64,000 bases of DNA from JAMWDF01 sp964645405 (GTDB taxonomy: Bacteria > Ratteibacteria > UBA8468 > B48-G9 > DSTR01), in contig CAZYCA010000044.1 of assembly GCA_964645405.1 (NCBI GenBank), positions 124,001 to 188,000 on the forward strand. Reading direction: 5' to 3'. The position numbers were made by a program, and so were the translations under genes. The notes beneath the pieces are model-generated. The model saw only the letters and a program-made list of their open reading frames with translations, had not been told where the DNA came from and searched no databases. Shown one piece after another: positions 1 to 7,150 of this stretch. Position 1 is the stretch's first letter, and each line of letters starts with the position of its first letter.

Positions 1-333
1 GCCAGGAGACTGGCTGAAGAATATCAGGTAGTTGTTGTCCTTAAAGGCCATCGGACAGTGGTAACAGACGGCCATAACGCTACTATTAATCTTACAGGAA
101 ATGCTGGTATGGCTACAGCTGGTGCGGGTGATGTACTATCCGGAATAGCAGGTAGTTTCCTCGCACAGGGAATGCAGACCCTGGAAGCCGCTTCCTGGGC
201 AGTGTACTTTCATGGTCTGGCTGGTGATTTAGCAGTCTCAGCAAAAGGTGAGATATCCTTGATCGCTTCTGATTTGATAGAATATCTACCTCTGGCTTTC
301 CAGATGTTTAAAAGGAAAGGTGCTCCTTCCTGA
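1..333 (+). CDS. nnrD: NAD(P)H-hydrate dehydratase, C-terminal part (cut by window edge)
   Basis: The reading frame is open at the left edge and the 110 visible residues are the C-terminal part of the YjeF/ribokinase-like ADP-dependent NAD(P)H-hydrate dehydratase, a cytoplasmic repair enzyme that regenerates NAD(P)H from its hydrated form. The decisive motif is GNAGMATAGAGDVLSG, the family nucleotide-binding loop with the catalytic Asp of GAGD. In many bacteria this domain is fused behind an NnrE epimerase domain; that cannot be seen here. The gene ends 24 bases before the stop of the convergent tRNA-binding protein gene, with no clear hairpin between them. Confidence 0.9.
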   Translation, partial: ARRLAEEYQVVVVLKGHRTVVTDGHNATINLTGNAGMATAGAGDVLSGIAGSFLAQGMQTLEAASWAVYFHGLAGDLAVSAKGEISLIASDLIEYLPLAFQMFKRKGAPS

Positions 334-357
334 AGCCTGGTAGTTTCCGGAGATTTT

Positions 358-681
358 TTAAGAAACAGGGCTACCAGGTGGCAAATCCCTGTCCAGGGTT
401 AAAATTGCCAGCTGATTGTTTGCCAGAGAAGCGAGAATCATTCCGTGACTTTCCACCCCGCGGATATTTTTGGTAGCAAGGTTGGTCAGGACAATCACGT
501 TCTTACCCACCAGTTCCTCTTTCTGATACCAGGGTTTAATCCCGGCCACCATTTTTCTCTTTTCATTTCCTAAATCCACTGTCACCAGATAGAGTTTGTC
601 AGCGTTTGGATGGTCCTCAACGTCTACCACCTTCCCCACTCTTAAATCCATTTTCTTGAATTCCTCAAAAGAAATATCCAT
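358..681 (-). CDS. stand-alone MetG-beta-like tRNA-binding protein
   Basis: 107 residues forming one OB-fold tRNA-binding domain of the type at the C-terminus of bacterial methionyl-tRNA synthetase (also called MetRS beta). Visible family features are DLRVGKVVDVEDHPNADKLY, the VAGIKPWY segment, and RGVESHGMILA near the end. The domain is complete, so this is a separate polypeptide and not a fragment of metG. Such proteins either dimerise with a MetRS lacking the domain or act as CsaA-like tRNA-binding chaperones; the sequence alone does not decide. A strong AGGGGG ribosome binding site precedes the ATG, and a good promoter lies just upstream. Confidence 0.85.
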   Translation of the reverse strand: MDISFEEFKKMDLRVGKVVDVEDHPNADKLYLVTVDLGNEKRKMVAGIKPWYQKEELVGKNVIVLTNLATKNIRGVESHGMILASLANNQLAILTLDRDLPPGSPVS

Positions 682-700
682 ATTGCCCCCTTTTCCGTTA

Positions 701-729
701 CTTATATCTCAGAAGACTTTCTCTGTCAA
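701..729 (-). promoter_or_regulatory. sigma-70 promoter of the tRNA-binding protein gene
   Basis: On the minus strand a perfect TTGACA (729-724) is followed after 17 bases by TATAAG (706-701). The start codon lies about 20 bases further on. The -35 box directly abuts the target-site duplication of the neighbouring element at 738-1086. Confidence 0.7.
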
Positions 730-737
730 ACCGTATG

Positions 738-1086
738 TGTAGTTAGAAAGTTAAAATGTCGTATTGCAATTTTTCTTTTCCTTTGTTGCACAAGGAGTTT
801 CCAAGAGCAGGGTTTTTAATTCCCTGTAATTTCTATTGTTTGAAAGATAAAATGTCGTATTTTACCAGAGTAACTGTTCAATGAACTGGTCATGGTGGCA
901 CACTCTTATCTTTTGATGAGCACAAAAATTCTTCCAGATAGCGCATTACATCCTCTTAACCTGGCTGAAAATAAAGACAATCCTTTCGGGTTTATCCTTG
1001 TGTTGCTATTTCTCAATTTAAAGTATTAAGTTTTTTTTGATGGTTTGATAGCGATCGGATTATGACATTCTATCTTTCTAATAACA
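738..1086. mobile_element. 349-bp non-autonomous element or IS remnant, IS21-like ends
   Basis: The segment begins TGT and ends ACA. Its left end (739-765) and the inverted right end (1085-1059) match at 21 of 27 positions, sharing TTAGAAAG and AATGTC blocks. A second direct copy of the inner 20 bases lies at 842-861. Multiple direct copies at one end plus an inverted copy at the other is the arrangement of IS21-family termini. The element is flanked by ACCGTATG (730-737) and ACCGTAAG (1087-1094), an 8-bp target duplication with one mismatch. No transposase reading frame is present, so it is either a MITE-like derivative or an internally deleted relic. The IS21 assignment is inference. Confidence 0.6.
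842..861 (+). repeat. internal copy of the 20-bp terminal repeat
   Basis: This 20-mer differs at one position from 746-765 and lies 96 bases downstream of it in the same orientation. The inverted copy at 1078-1059 matches it at 17 of 20 positions. It is probably a second transposase-binding site of the element at 738-1086. Confidence 0.6.
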
Positions 1087-1094
1087 ACCGTAAG

Positions 1095-1411
1095 GTAAAT
1101 AGCCAGGCAAGTTTAACTGATTTTGAAGGGCTGGTTAAAAATCCTGAATTCAGGCCGAAGATGAATTTCTCCGGTTAACAGTCTCTCCTGAAGTTTTCAT
1201 CTCGCAGTCACTTTCGGTATAGTTTTTCCGCCTCCTGAAAAACTCTGTTTGCTTCCTCAATTAACCCTTAAGTGTCTGTTAAATAAAAGTAAATTCTTCA
1301 AGGAATATCATAAGCCCTGGAGAAATTCTGCCAGCGCTGGTAGAAACTCAAACTGCTAAGATGTTTGCACTGTTATCCTTTTCGTCGTAAACTAATTCTT
1401 ATGGAGAGGAA
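1095..1411. other. gene-free stretch, possibly decayed coding sequence
   Basis: No open frame of useful length is present. On the minus strand a short stretch around 1266-1208 translates to a charged helical peptide (GLIEEANRVFQEAEKLYRK) bounded by stops, which could be a relic of a coding region. I could not assign it to a family. The end of the stretch holds the putative promoter at 1365-1393. Confidence 0.3.
1365..1393 (+). promoter_or_regulatory. possible promoter of the URO-D/isomerase pair
   Basis: TTGCAC (1365-1370) and TAAACT (1388-1393) are spaced by 17 bases, 18 bases upstream of the start codon of the first gene. Each box matches consensus only in part, so support is moderate. Confidence 0.35.
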
Positions 1412-2392
1412 ATGACCAGCAGAGAAGTGGTGAAAAGAACAGTGGAGTTCAGGAAACCAGCCTGGCTGGCGCACAACTTTCCTGAGCCTTACGGCACAGA
1501 TTTTGCCTGGACAGGGCTGGACCCTTCACCTGATGCCAGACCAAAGTCAGGTAAGGATGAATGGGGTGCTATCTGGGAAAATATCGGGGTCAGTAATCTC
1601 GGTCAGGTAAAGGATTTCCCCATAAAAGACTGGTCTGATTTTGACAGGTTGCGGATACCTGACATCAAAGAGCCACAGAGATACCGTCATCTGGCGACTG
1701 CCAGGGAAAAGGCAGGAGATAAGTTTCTCTTAGGTGGTGGTATTTCCATATATGAAAGGGTGCACTTTCTCAGAGGATTGGAAAACACCTGGTCTGATAT
1801 CTACCAACATCCAGATGATCTGGGAAAGTTACTGGACCTTCTGGTGGAGATGAACCTGGTAGTGATTGATCGTTACGCTAAAGCCGGAGTGGATGGGTAC
1901 ATCTTCTGTGATGACTGGGGTCTTCAGAACAGGCTGATGATTTCTCCGGAGAAGTGGCGCGAGCTCTGGAAACCCCGTTACCGTCGCATCTACCAGGCAT
2001 GCCACCAGGCTGGTCTGGTGAGTTTTCTGCATTCCTGTGGTTACATTATGGATATTCTGGATGATTTGATTGAGGTGGGACTGGATGTGATTTGTATGGA
2101 CCAGCAAGAAAATATGGGACTGGAATTGCTGGGAAAAAGATTTGGTGGACGCATTACTTTTTACGCTCCGGTTGACATTCAGAACACAATGGTTTACGGC
2201 AGTATCCAGGAAATTCGGGCTTACTGCTGGAAGATGGTAAAGTTTCTTGGCCGGCCAGAAGGGGGGTTCATCGCTGCGTGGTATTCTGACCCGGTCGGGG
2301 CTGGGCATCGGCAGGAGGCTATTGATGCTATGTGCCAGGAGTTCCTGAAAATAAGCCAGCAGGTTTATGGTAGTTCAGGTGGAAATACCTGA
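1412..2392 (+). CDS. uroporphyrinogen decarboxylase-fold protein (MtaA/CmuA-like)
   Basis: 326 residues of the URO-D superfamily, which covers heme-pathway HemE and corrinoid or other methyltransferases such as MtaA and CmuA. It carries the HxCG segment (FLHSCGYIMDIL) that supplies zinc ligands in the methyltransferase branch and lacks the HemE N-terminal signature, so HemE function is unlikely. A GGAGAGG ribosome binding site precedes the ATG. It is followed after 30 bases by a sugar isomerase-like gene on the same strand, and the region is devoted to carbohydrates, so a role in sugar or methoxy-group catabolism is inferred. The substrate is unknown. Confidence 0.75.
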   Translation: MTSREVVKRTVEFRKPAWLAHNFPEPYGTDFAWTGLDPSPDARPKSGKDEWGAIWENIGVSNLGQVKDFPIKDWSDFDRLRIPDIKEPQRYRHLATAREKAGDKFLLGGGISIYERVHFLRGLENTWSDIYQHPDDLGKLLDLLVEMNLVVIDRYAKAGVDGYIFCDDWGLQNRLMISPEKWRELWKPRYRRIYQACHQAGLVSFLHSCGYIMDILDDLIEVGLDVICMDQQENMGLELLGKRFGGRITFYAPVDIQNTMVYGSIQEIRAYCWKMVKFLGRPEGGFIAAWYSDPVGAGHRQEAIDAMCQEFLKISQQVYGSSGGNT

Positions 2393-2422
2393 GAGAAAAC
2401 AAAATTCACTGAGAGGAGAAAA

Positions 2423-3199
2423 ATGAAACTGGGGCTGGTGACTTATCAGCTGGCAGCAGAATGGGATTTAGATACCATTATCAAGAAAGGGAAAGAATTA
2501 GGTTATAAGGGGGTGGAATTGCGCACCACCCATGCGCACGGGGTGGAACCTTCCCTGAGTAAGGCAGAAAGGGAGAAGGTGAGAAAGAAATTTGCGGATT
2601 CAGCAGTGAAACTGGTAGGTCTTGGTTCAGTCTGTGACTATCACACTCCAGACCCGGAGGAATTAAAGAGAAAAATTGAGGAGACAAAGGCATTTGTTCT
2701 TTTAGCCAAAGATGTAGGTGCGGAAGGAGTAAAGGTCAGGCCAAATGCTTTTCCAGAAGGAGTGCCGAAAGAAAAAACAATAGAACAGATTGGTCTGAGT
2801 CTGGGTAAGGTCTCCAGGTTTGCTGCAGACTACGGGGTAAAAATTCGGCTGGAGGTTCACGGGGCAGGAACCGCACATCCACCTTTTATCAAGCAAATGG
2901 TGGATATCGCCAATCATCCTAACTGTTGTGTCTGCTGGAACTCTAACTTAACTGATCTGGACGAAAATGGGTGTATTGACAGGAATTTTAACCTTCTCAG
3001 CGATAAGATAGAGATTGTTCACATCAATGAACTGAGCAACGAATATCCCTGGGTAAGATTGTTTTCCCTCCTCCAGAAAAGAAACTTCACCGGTTGGTGT
3101 CTGGCTGAGGTTGGGGGAAGTTCTGAGCCAGAAAGATTTTTCCGTTATTACCGGGCACTTTTTGAGGCTTATTGCCGCCTGGCTCAACTGTCACTTTGA
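2423..3199 (+). CDS. sugar phosphate isomerase/epimerase-like TIM barrel
   Basis: 258 residues of the AP-endonuclease-2/xylose-isomerase-like TIM-barrel family, whose members use a divalent metal to isomerise or epimerise sugars or keto-acids. The start MKLGLVTYQL and the strands GVELRTTHAH, RLEVHGAG, CCVCWNSN and IEIVHINEL fit the barrel; E and H residues in these strands are the probable metal ligands. A GAGAGGAG site precedes the ATG. It lies 30 bases behind the URO-D-fold gene and its stop codon directly abuts that of the convergent sulfatase. The exact substrate cannot be told. Confidence 0.75.
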   Translation: MKLGLVTYQLAAEWDLDTIIKKGKELGYKGVELRTTHAHGVEPSLSKAEREKVRKKFADSAVKLVGLGSVCDYHTPDPEELKRKIEETKAFVLLAKDVGAEGVKVRPNAFPEGVPKEKTIEQIGLSLGKVSRFAADYGVKIRLEVHGAGTAHPPFIKQMVDIANHPNCCVCWNSNLTDLDENGCIDRNFNLLSDKIEIVHINELSNEYPWVRLFSLLQKRNFTGWCLAEVGGSSEPERFFRYYRALFEAYCRLAQLSL

Positions 3200-4645
3200 T
3201 TAATGCCTCACATCAATCTGGTAGAAATCAGTGTGGAATCCTGGCCATGAACTGTTGCGGTGGTCAGCAGTGGTATCCTTCCCCGGGGGTAAAGCCACAA
3301 AATTGTTTTCTGCGACCAGGGAAGAATTACGCGCCTTATGTCTGGAGATAAGTTCGTTCTTCAGACGTTCCTTTTCTTCCTTAAATTCAGCTAAAAAAGC
3401 CAGATTTTTTAATTCCCGGGGGTCTGATTGTAAATCAAACAGTTGTTCTCCTGCGCCTTCCGGGTAGTAAATGTATTTCCATCTTCCATCGGTGATAGCA
3501 GTGTAACCCTTAGTACCTGCTGCTCCTGCTTCTAAGTATGTGCGGCTTTCTATTTGTCCTCTTGCCAGTTTTATTAAATCTATGCCATCAGTATCTTCCG
3601 GTGGACTTCCACCAGCAGCAGAAACAATTGTAGGTAGAATATCAGCATGTGTCACCAGGGTATGAATCTGGCTGCCATAACAGCGGTTGGTCCAGGTTTT
3701 GGGCATTCTTAGAACAAAAGGGATTCTGGCTGATGGCTCGTGAAAGAAAACTTTAGAACAGGTATGGTGGTCGCCTAAATACTCGCCATGGTCTGAGGTA
3801 TAAATGATCAAGGTATTTTCCAGCATTCCAAGGTCCTGGAGGGCAGATAGAACACGTCCCAGATTATAGTCTATCTGGGTAATAAGACCGTAATAGGCAG
3901 CTCTTGCTTCCCTGATTATTTCCGGTGGCAGTATGTCATAGTCCAGAGCTTCGCGGAAACGGCGGAAGGGTAGCGGACAATGTTCCGGACCAGCCCAGTC
4001 ACCATAAACTGGTTCCGGGATAGGGCAGTTGCGGTACATGGAGTAGTATGGTTCCGGCGGGTCAAAAGGAGGATGTGGTTTGGTAAAGGAACACCAGAGG
4101 AAAAAAGGTACTGTAGGGTCGCGTCTTTCCAGGATGTATTCCAGACATTGTTCTGCTATCCAGGAAGTCAGGGTGAGAGATTCCGGGACAGTGGCCATAC
4201 CCGGATACATTTCATTTTGTCCCAGTCCGTGGCGCATGGGCTGGAAAGGGAAGCCTGTTTTTCTAATCCAGCGGTAATAGTCTTCAGGCAGAATCATCTC
4301 GTCAAATCCATGCCTGGCACGTTGAGGGGAAAAATGCATCTTCCCGATGGCTGCTGTTTGGTATCCCAGTTCCCTGAGGTAAGCAGGCAGTGTACTTGTT
4401 CTTCCCATGACCTGGCTGGTTTTTCCGTTACCCCACATGCCATGGTGGAAGACGTATTTGCCGGTCATGATGCCTACCCTGGCAGGGACACAGATAGGAC
4501 AATCGGCATAGGCACGGGTAAAAGTTACTCCTTCCCGGCAGAGAAGGTTGAAATGGGGTGTTCTCATAAAGGAAGGAGCCTGCTGTGCACAGGTGTCAAA
4601 TCTTTGCTGGTCTGTTGTTACCAGAAGGATATTCGGTTTTTCCAT
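3200..4645 (-). CDS. Cys-type sulfatase, no signal peptide
   Basis: 481 residues of the alkaline-phosphatase-superfamily sulfatases. The N-terminal DQQ provides metal ligands, and CVPAR (Cys about residue 52) is the CxPxR site where Cys is converted to formylglycine; THSDHGEYLGDH-type metal ligands are seen as YTSDHGEYLGDH. The ATG at 4645 is preferred because MEKPNILLVTTDQQ is the usual start and an AGTGAGG site precedes it; a longer frame to 4696 would overlap the upstream gene. No signal peptide is visible, suggesting a cytoplasmic enzyme. It is the third gene of a tight araB-araD-sulfatase operon, 7 bases behind araD, so its substrate is probably a sulfated pentose or small glycoside. Confidence 0.88.
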   Translation of the reverse strand: MEKPNILLVTTDQQRFDTCAQQAPSFMRTPHFNLLCREGVTFTRAYADCPICVPARVGIMTGKYVFHHGMWGNGKTSQVMGRTSTLPAYLRELGYQTAAIGKMHFSPQRARHGFDEMILPEDYYRWIRKTGFPFQPMRHGLGQNEMYPGMATVPESLTLTSWIAEQCLEYILERRDPTVPFFLWCSFTKPHPPFDPPEPYYSMYRNCPIPEPVYGDWAGPEHCPLPFRRFREALDYDILPPEIIREARAAYYGLITQIDYNLGRVLSALQDLGMLENTLIIYTSDHGEYLGDHHTCSKVFFHEPSARIPFVLRMPKTWTNRCYGSQIHTLVTHADILPTIVSAAGGSPPEDTDGIDLIKLARGQIESRTYLEAGAAGTKGYTAITDGRWKYIYYPEGAGEQLFDLQSDPRELKNLAFLAEFKEEKERLKNELISRHKARNSSLVAENNFVALPPGKDTTADHRNSSWPGFHTDFYQIDVRH

Positions 4646-4652
4646 CTTTGCC

Positions 4653-5348
4653 TCACTTTCTTTTCTGTCCGTATCTGGATGAGTGGTACCTGTCAAACCA
4701 TTTCTTTATCTCTGAATATGGCAGGGGAGAAATTTTATGCTTCAGCAGTCTGCTGAGGACTAAAGCGTAAAAGGAAGTTTGGGCACAGTATTCCGCCATT
4801 AAGGCGTAAAAGGCTGCTTTTTCCGGAGTTTCACCGACTGTGAAAAGACCGTGATTTCCGAGGATGATAGCAGGACAGCCCGTGGCATAGTAAGTTTTTA
4901 GAAAGGTTTTTCCTATAGCATCGGCTTTGTTGTCCACATAGGAAGTTACCGGGATTTCCTGGCCAAATACATCAGCATGTCCTGTAGAAAAAGTCGGCAC
5001 TGCTAACTTGAGGATGGCAAATACTGTGGTAAAACAGGAGTGGGTATGCGCTACACCTCCGATTTCTTTAAGGTGGTTGTAAAGAAAAAGATGGTGGACA
5101 GTGTCTACAGAGGGTTTCAACCGGGAGATAATAACTTCTCCGTTAAGTTTCACTCTGACGAGATGTTGAGGTTGGAGTTTTTCGTAAGGTACCCCGCTGG
5201 GCTTAATCAAAATTTCTTTTCTCTCTCTGTTCAGCCCACTGACATTACCCTGGGTTCCATAGACCAGACGATTCTCCCAGAGAGATAAATTTGCCTGCCA
5301 GATGGAGAAGCGCAACCTCTTAAGAAAGCTCTTTCTTTTCTTATTCAT
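4653..5348 (-). CDS. araD: L-ribulose-5-phosphate 4-epimerase
   Basis: 231 residues of the class II aldolase/epimerase family. AraD-type hallmarks are WGNVS-like TQGNVS, IKPSGVPYE, LKPSVDT followed by HH, the zinc-binding HTHS (VAHTHSCFTT) and the third His region (LGNHGLFTVG), and a C-terminal SSRYGQ resembling the AYYGQ end of E. coli AraD. The Asp in PSVDT favours AraD over fuculose-phosphate aldolase, where a Glu stands. It converts L-ribulose 5-phosphate to D-xylulose 5-phosphate. Its start overlaps the stop of araB by 8 bases, indicating translational coupling. Confidence 0.82.
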   Translation of the reverse strand: MNKKRKSFLKRLRFSIWQANLSLWENRLVYGTQGNVSGLNRERKEILIKPSGVPYEKLQPQHLVRVKLNGEVIISRLKPSVDTVHHLFLYNHLKEIGGVAHTHSCFTTVFAILKLAVPTFSTGHADVFGQEIPVTSYVDNKADAIGKTFLKTYYATGCPAIILGNHGLFTVGETPEKAAFYALMAEYCAQTSFYALVLSRLLKHKISPLPYSEIKKWFDRYHSSRYGQKRK

Positions 5349-7023
5349 TAGTTTTACCCTTTAAGGAAAGAAGTTCCTTCATCACCTGGTAAAGACTTTC
5401 CCTGTAGTCTCTTGTGCCAAAGGAATCATGGAGTTTTCTGTAAAGTTCGTACAGGCGGTTATAAATCTGGTGGTTGGCTGAATCAGGCTGGTAAACTACC
5501 GGCTGGAAATGACATAGTCTTTCCTGTAACCGGGAAACTGAAGAAAAACCAGTTTTTTCTGGCCCGGCAACCACTGCTCCAAAGATAGCAGCTCCAAGGG
5601 CGCAGTTTTGAGAGGAGGCAGAAATTTTGAAGTTCCGGCCAATGACATCAGCATAAATCTGCATGAGGAAAGGGCTTTTTTCCGCAATTCCACCGCCGGT
5701 GATAATCTCTGAGACTTTCACCCCATATTCTTCCAGTCTATCAATAATGACCCGGGCACCAAAGGCTGTAGCCTCAATTAAAGCACGGTAAACCTCAAAA
5801 GGTTTTGTTTTTAAGGTAAAACCAAGAATCAGCCCGGTTAATTTCTGGTCCACCAGAACTGTTCTGTTGCCATTGTGCCAGTCCAGAGCAAGTAACCCGG
5901 ATTCCCCTGGTTTCAGACACTTTGCCTGCTTTTCAAAGTAAGTATAAGAACGGCCAGGAAATTCAGGCATAAAGGTTTTTACAAACCAGTAGAATATATC
6001 ACCAACCGCTGACTGACCTGCTTCCAGACCATAGTAGCCAGGGACAATAGAATCAGGGACAATTCCGCACAGTCCTGGAATATCAGGCAAAGGCTGGTTC
6101 TCAGGGAAAATCATTAAGTCACAGGTAGAAGTACCCAGAATTTTCACCAGGGTCCGTTCTTTAATCCCGGAACCCACCGCTCCCATATGCGCATCAAAGG
6201 CACCTACACTGAGGGGAATGTTTTCTGGAAGTTTCAGCCTTTCCGCCCAGGTACGGCAGAGGAACCCGGCCAGTTGACCTGCAGGATAAGCCTTCTGGTA
6301 AAGTCGGTTTCTTAATCCCCGGAAAGAGGGAGAAAGAGTACACAGGAATTCCTCATCAGGTAGTCCTCCCCAGTCTTCACTGTACATGGCTTTATGACCG
6401 GCAGCACAAATACTGCGGATAACTTCTGCAGGGGTTTTCTTGCCTGCAAGGAGAGCCGGAATAAAATCCACCAGTTCTACAAAACTGGCACTACAGGCAA
6501 AGACTCTGGGGTCTACCCGGGAAAGGTGTAAAATCTTGGAAAAGAACCACTCGGAAGAGTAAACTCCGCCTATGCGGGCTAAATACTGTGGTCTTATTTT
6601 TCTTGCCAGTTGTGTAATTTCTTCGGCTTCTTCCACAGAAGTGTGGTCCTTCCACAACCAGGCATAAGCATTTTTGTTATTCTTAAACTCAGGATGAAAG
6701 GCTAATGGTGTCAGGCTGGCATCCACCGGTAAGGGGGTACTGCCGGTAGTGTCCACTCCAATACCAACAACTGCACCAGGTGAAAATTTTTTTTCTTTTT
6801 TCCGGGCTAGCTGGAGAAGTTTTTTGATTACCTTTTCCAGACAGACTACATAGTCAGCAGGATTCTGCCTGGCTAAATGCGGATTTTTTTCGTCCAGGAT
6901 GACCCCATCAGTCCCGGAAGGATAGGGGACAACACTTGCAGCAAGTTCTTCACCTGTTTTCAAGTTAACTAGAACGGCTCTGACAGAGTTAGTTCCAAAG
7001 TCAATCCCAAGAGAATAAGACAT
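5341..7023 (-). CDS. araB: ribulokinase
   Basis: 560 residues of the FGGY sugar kinase family, the usual ribulokinase length. The N-terminal LGIDFGTNSVRAV is the phosphate-binding motif, and GTSTC near residue 296 and GGGIAEKSPFLMQI near the C-terminus are AraB-type signatures. It phosphorylates L-ribulose at the expense of ATP. The start at 7023 (MSYSLGIDFG) is chosen over a longer frame reaching 7158, which would run through the promoter region and into the divergent gene. It is the first gene of an operon with araD and the sulfatase. No araA lies in the window. Confidence 0.88.
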   Translation of the reverse strand: MSYSLGIDFGTNSVRAVLVNLKTGEELAASVVPYPSGTDGVILDEKNPHLARQNPADYVVCLEKVIKKLLQLARKKEKKFSPGAVVGIGVDTTGSTPLPVDASLTPLAFHPEFKNNKNAYAWLWKDHTSVEEAEEITQLARKIRPQYLARIGGVYSSEWFFSKILHLSRVDPRVFACSASFVELVDFIPALLAGKKTPAEVIRSICAAGHKAMYSEDWGGLPDEEFLCTLSPSFRGLRNRLYQKAYPAGQLAGFLCRTWAERLKLPENIPLSVGAFDAHMGAVGSGIKERTLVKILGTSTCDLMIFPENQPLPDIPGLCGIVPDSIVPGYYGLEAGQSAVGDIFYWFVKTFMPEFPGRSYTYFEKQAKCLKPGESGLLALDWHNGNRTVLVDQKLTGLILGFTLKTKPFEVYRALIEATAFGARVIIDRLEEYGVKVSEIITGGGIAEKSPFLMQIYADVIGRNFKISASSQNCALGAAIFGAVVAGPEKTGFSSVSRLQERLCHFQPVVYQPDSANHQIYNRLYELYRKLHDSFGTRDYRESLYQVMKELLSLKGKTNE

Positions 7024-7054
7024 TTTTGCCTTCTCCCGTAGAAGTTTGAAAGGT

Positions 7055-7084
7055 ATTTTATCTTTAATCAGCCCTTTCAGACAA
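7055..7084 (-). promoter_or_regulatory. promoter of the araB-araD-sulfatase operon
   Basis: Minus-strand TTGTCT (7084-7079) and TAAAAT (7060-7055) are spaced by 18 bases and lie about 32 bases before the araB start. It is arranged back to back with the plus-strand promoter at 7106-7134. Confidence 0.5.
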
Positions 7085-7105
7085 GTGGTGGGGTTCAGGT
7101 AGAAA

Positions 7106-7134
7106 ATGACAGCGCTGTTTTCAGATGATAAAAT
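7106..7134 (+). promoter_or_regulatory. promoter of the glycosidase-like/xylA-like pair
   Basis: ATGACA (7106-7111, five of six consensus bases) and TAAAAT (7129-7134) are spaced by 17 bases, 16 bases upstream of the ATG at 7151. Its -35 box would coincide with the longer alternative ATG at 7106, which argues against that start. Confidence 0.5.
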
Positions 7135-7150
7135 TGAAGCAGGCAAAAAT

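Noticed and set aside
1829..2308. 159-codon minus-strand frame opposite the first URO-D-fold gene
   Set aside because: Shadow of the real gene; no family resemblance and no ribosome binding site.
3980..4756. 258-codon open frame on the plus strand opposite the first sulfatase
   Set aside because: It is antisense to a sulfatase with intact motifs, has no recognisable domain, and its composition follows the codon pattern of the other strand.
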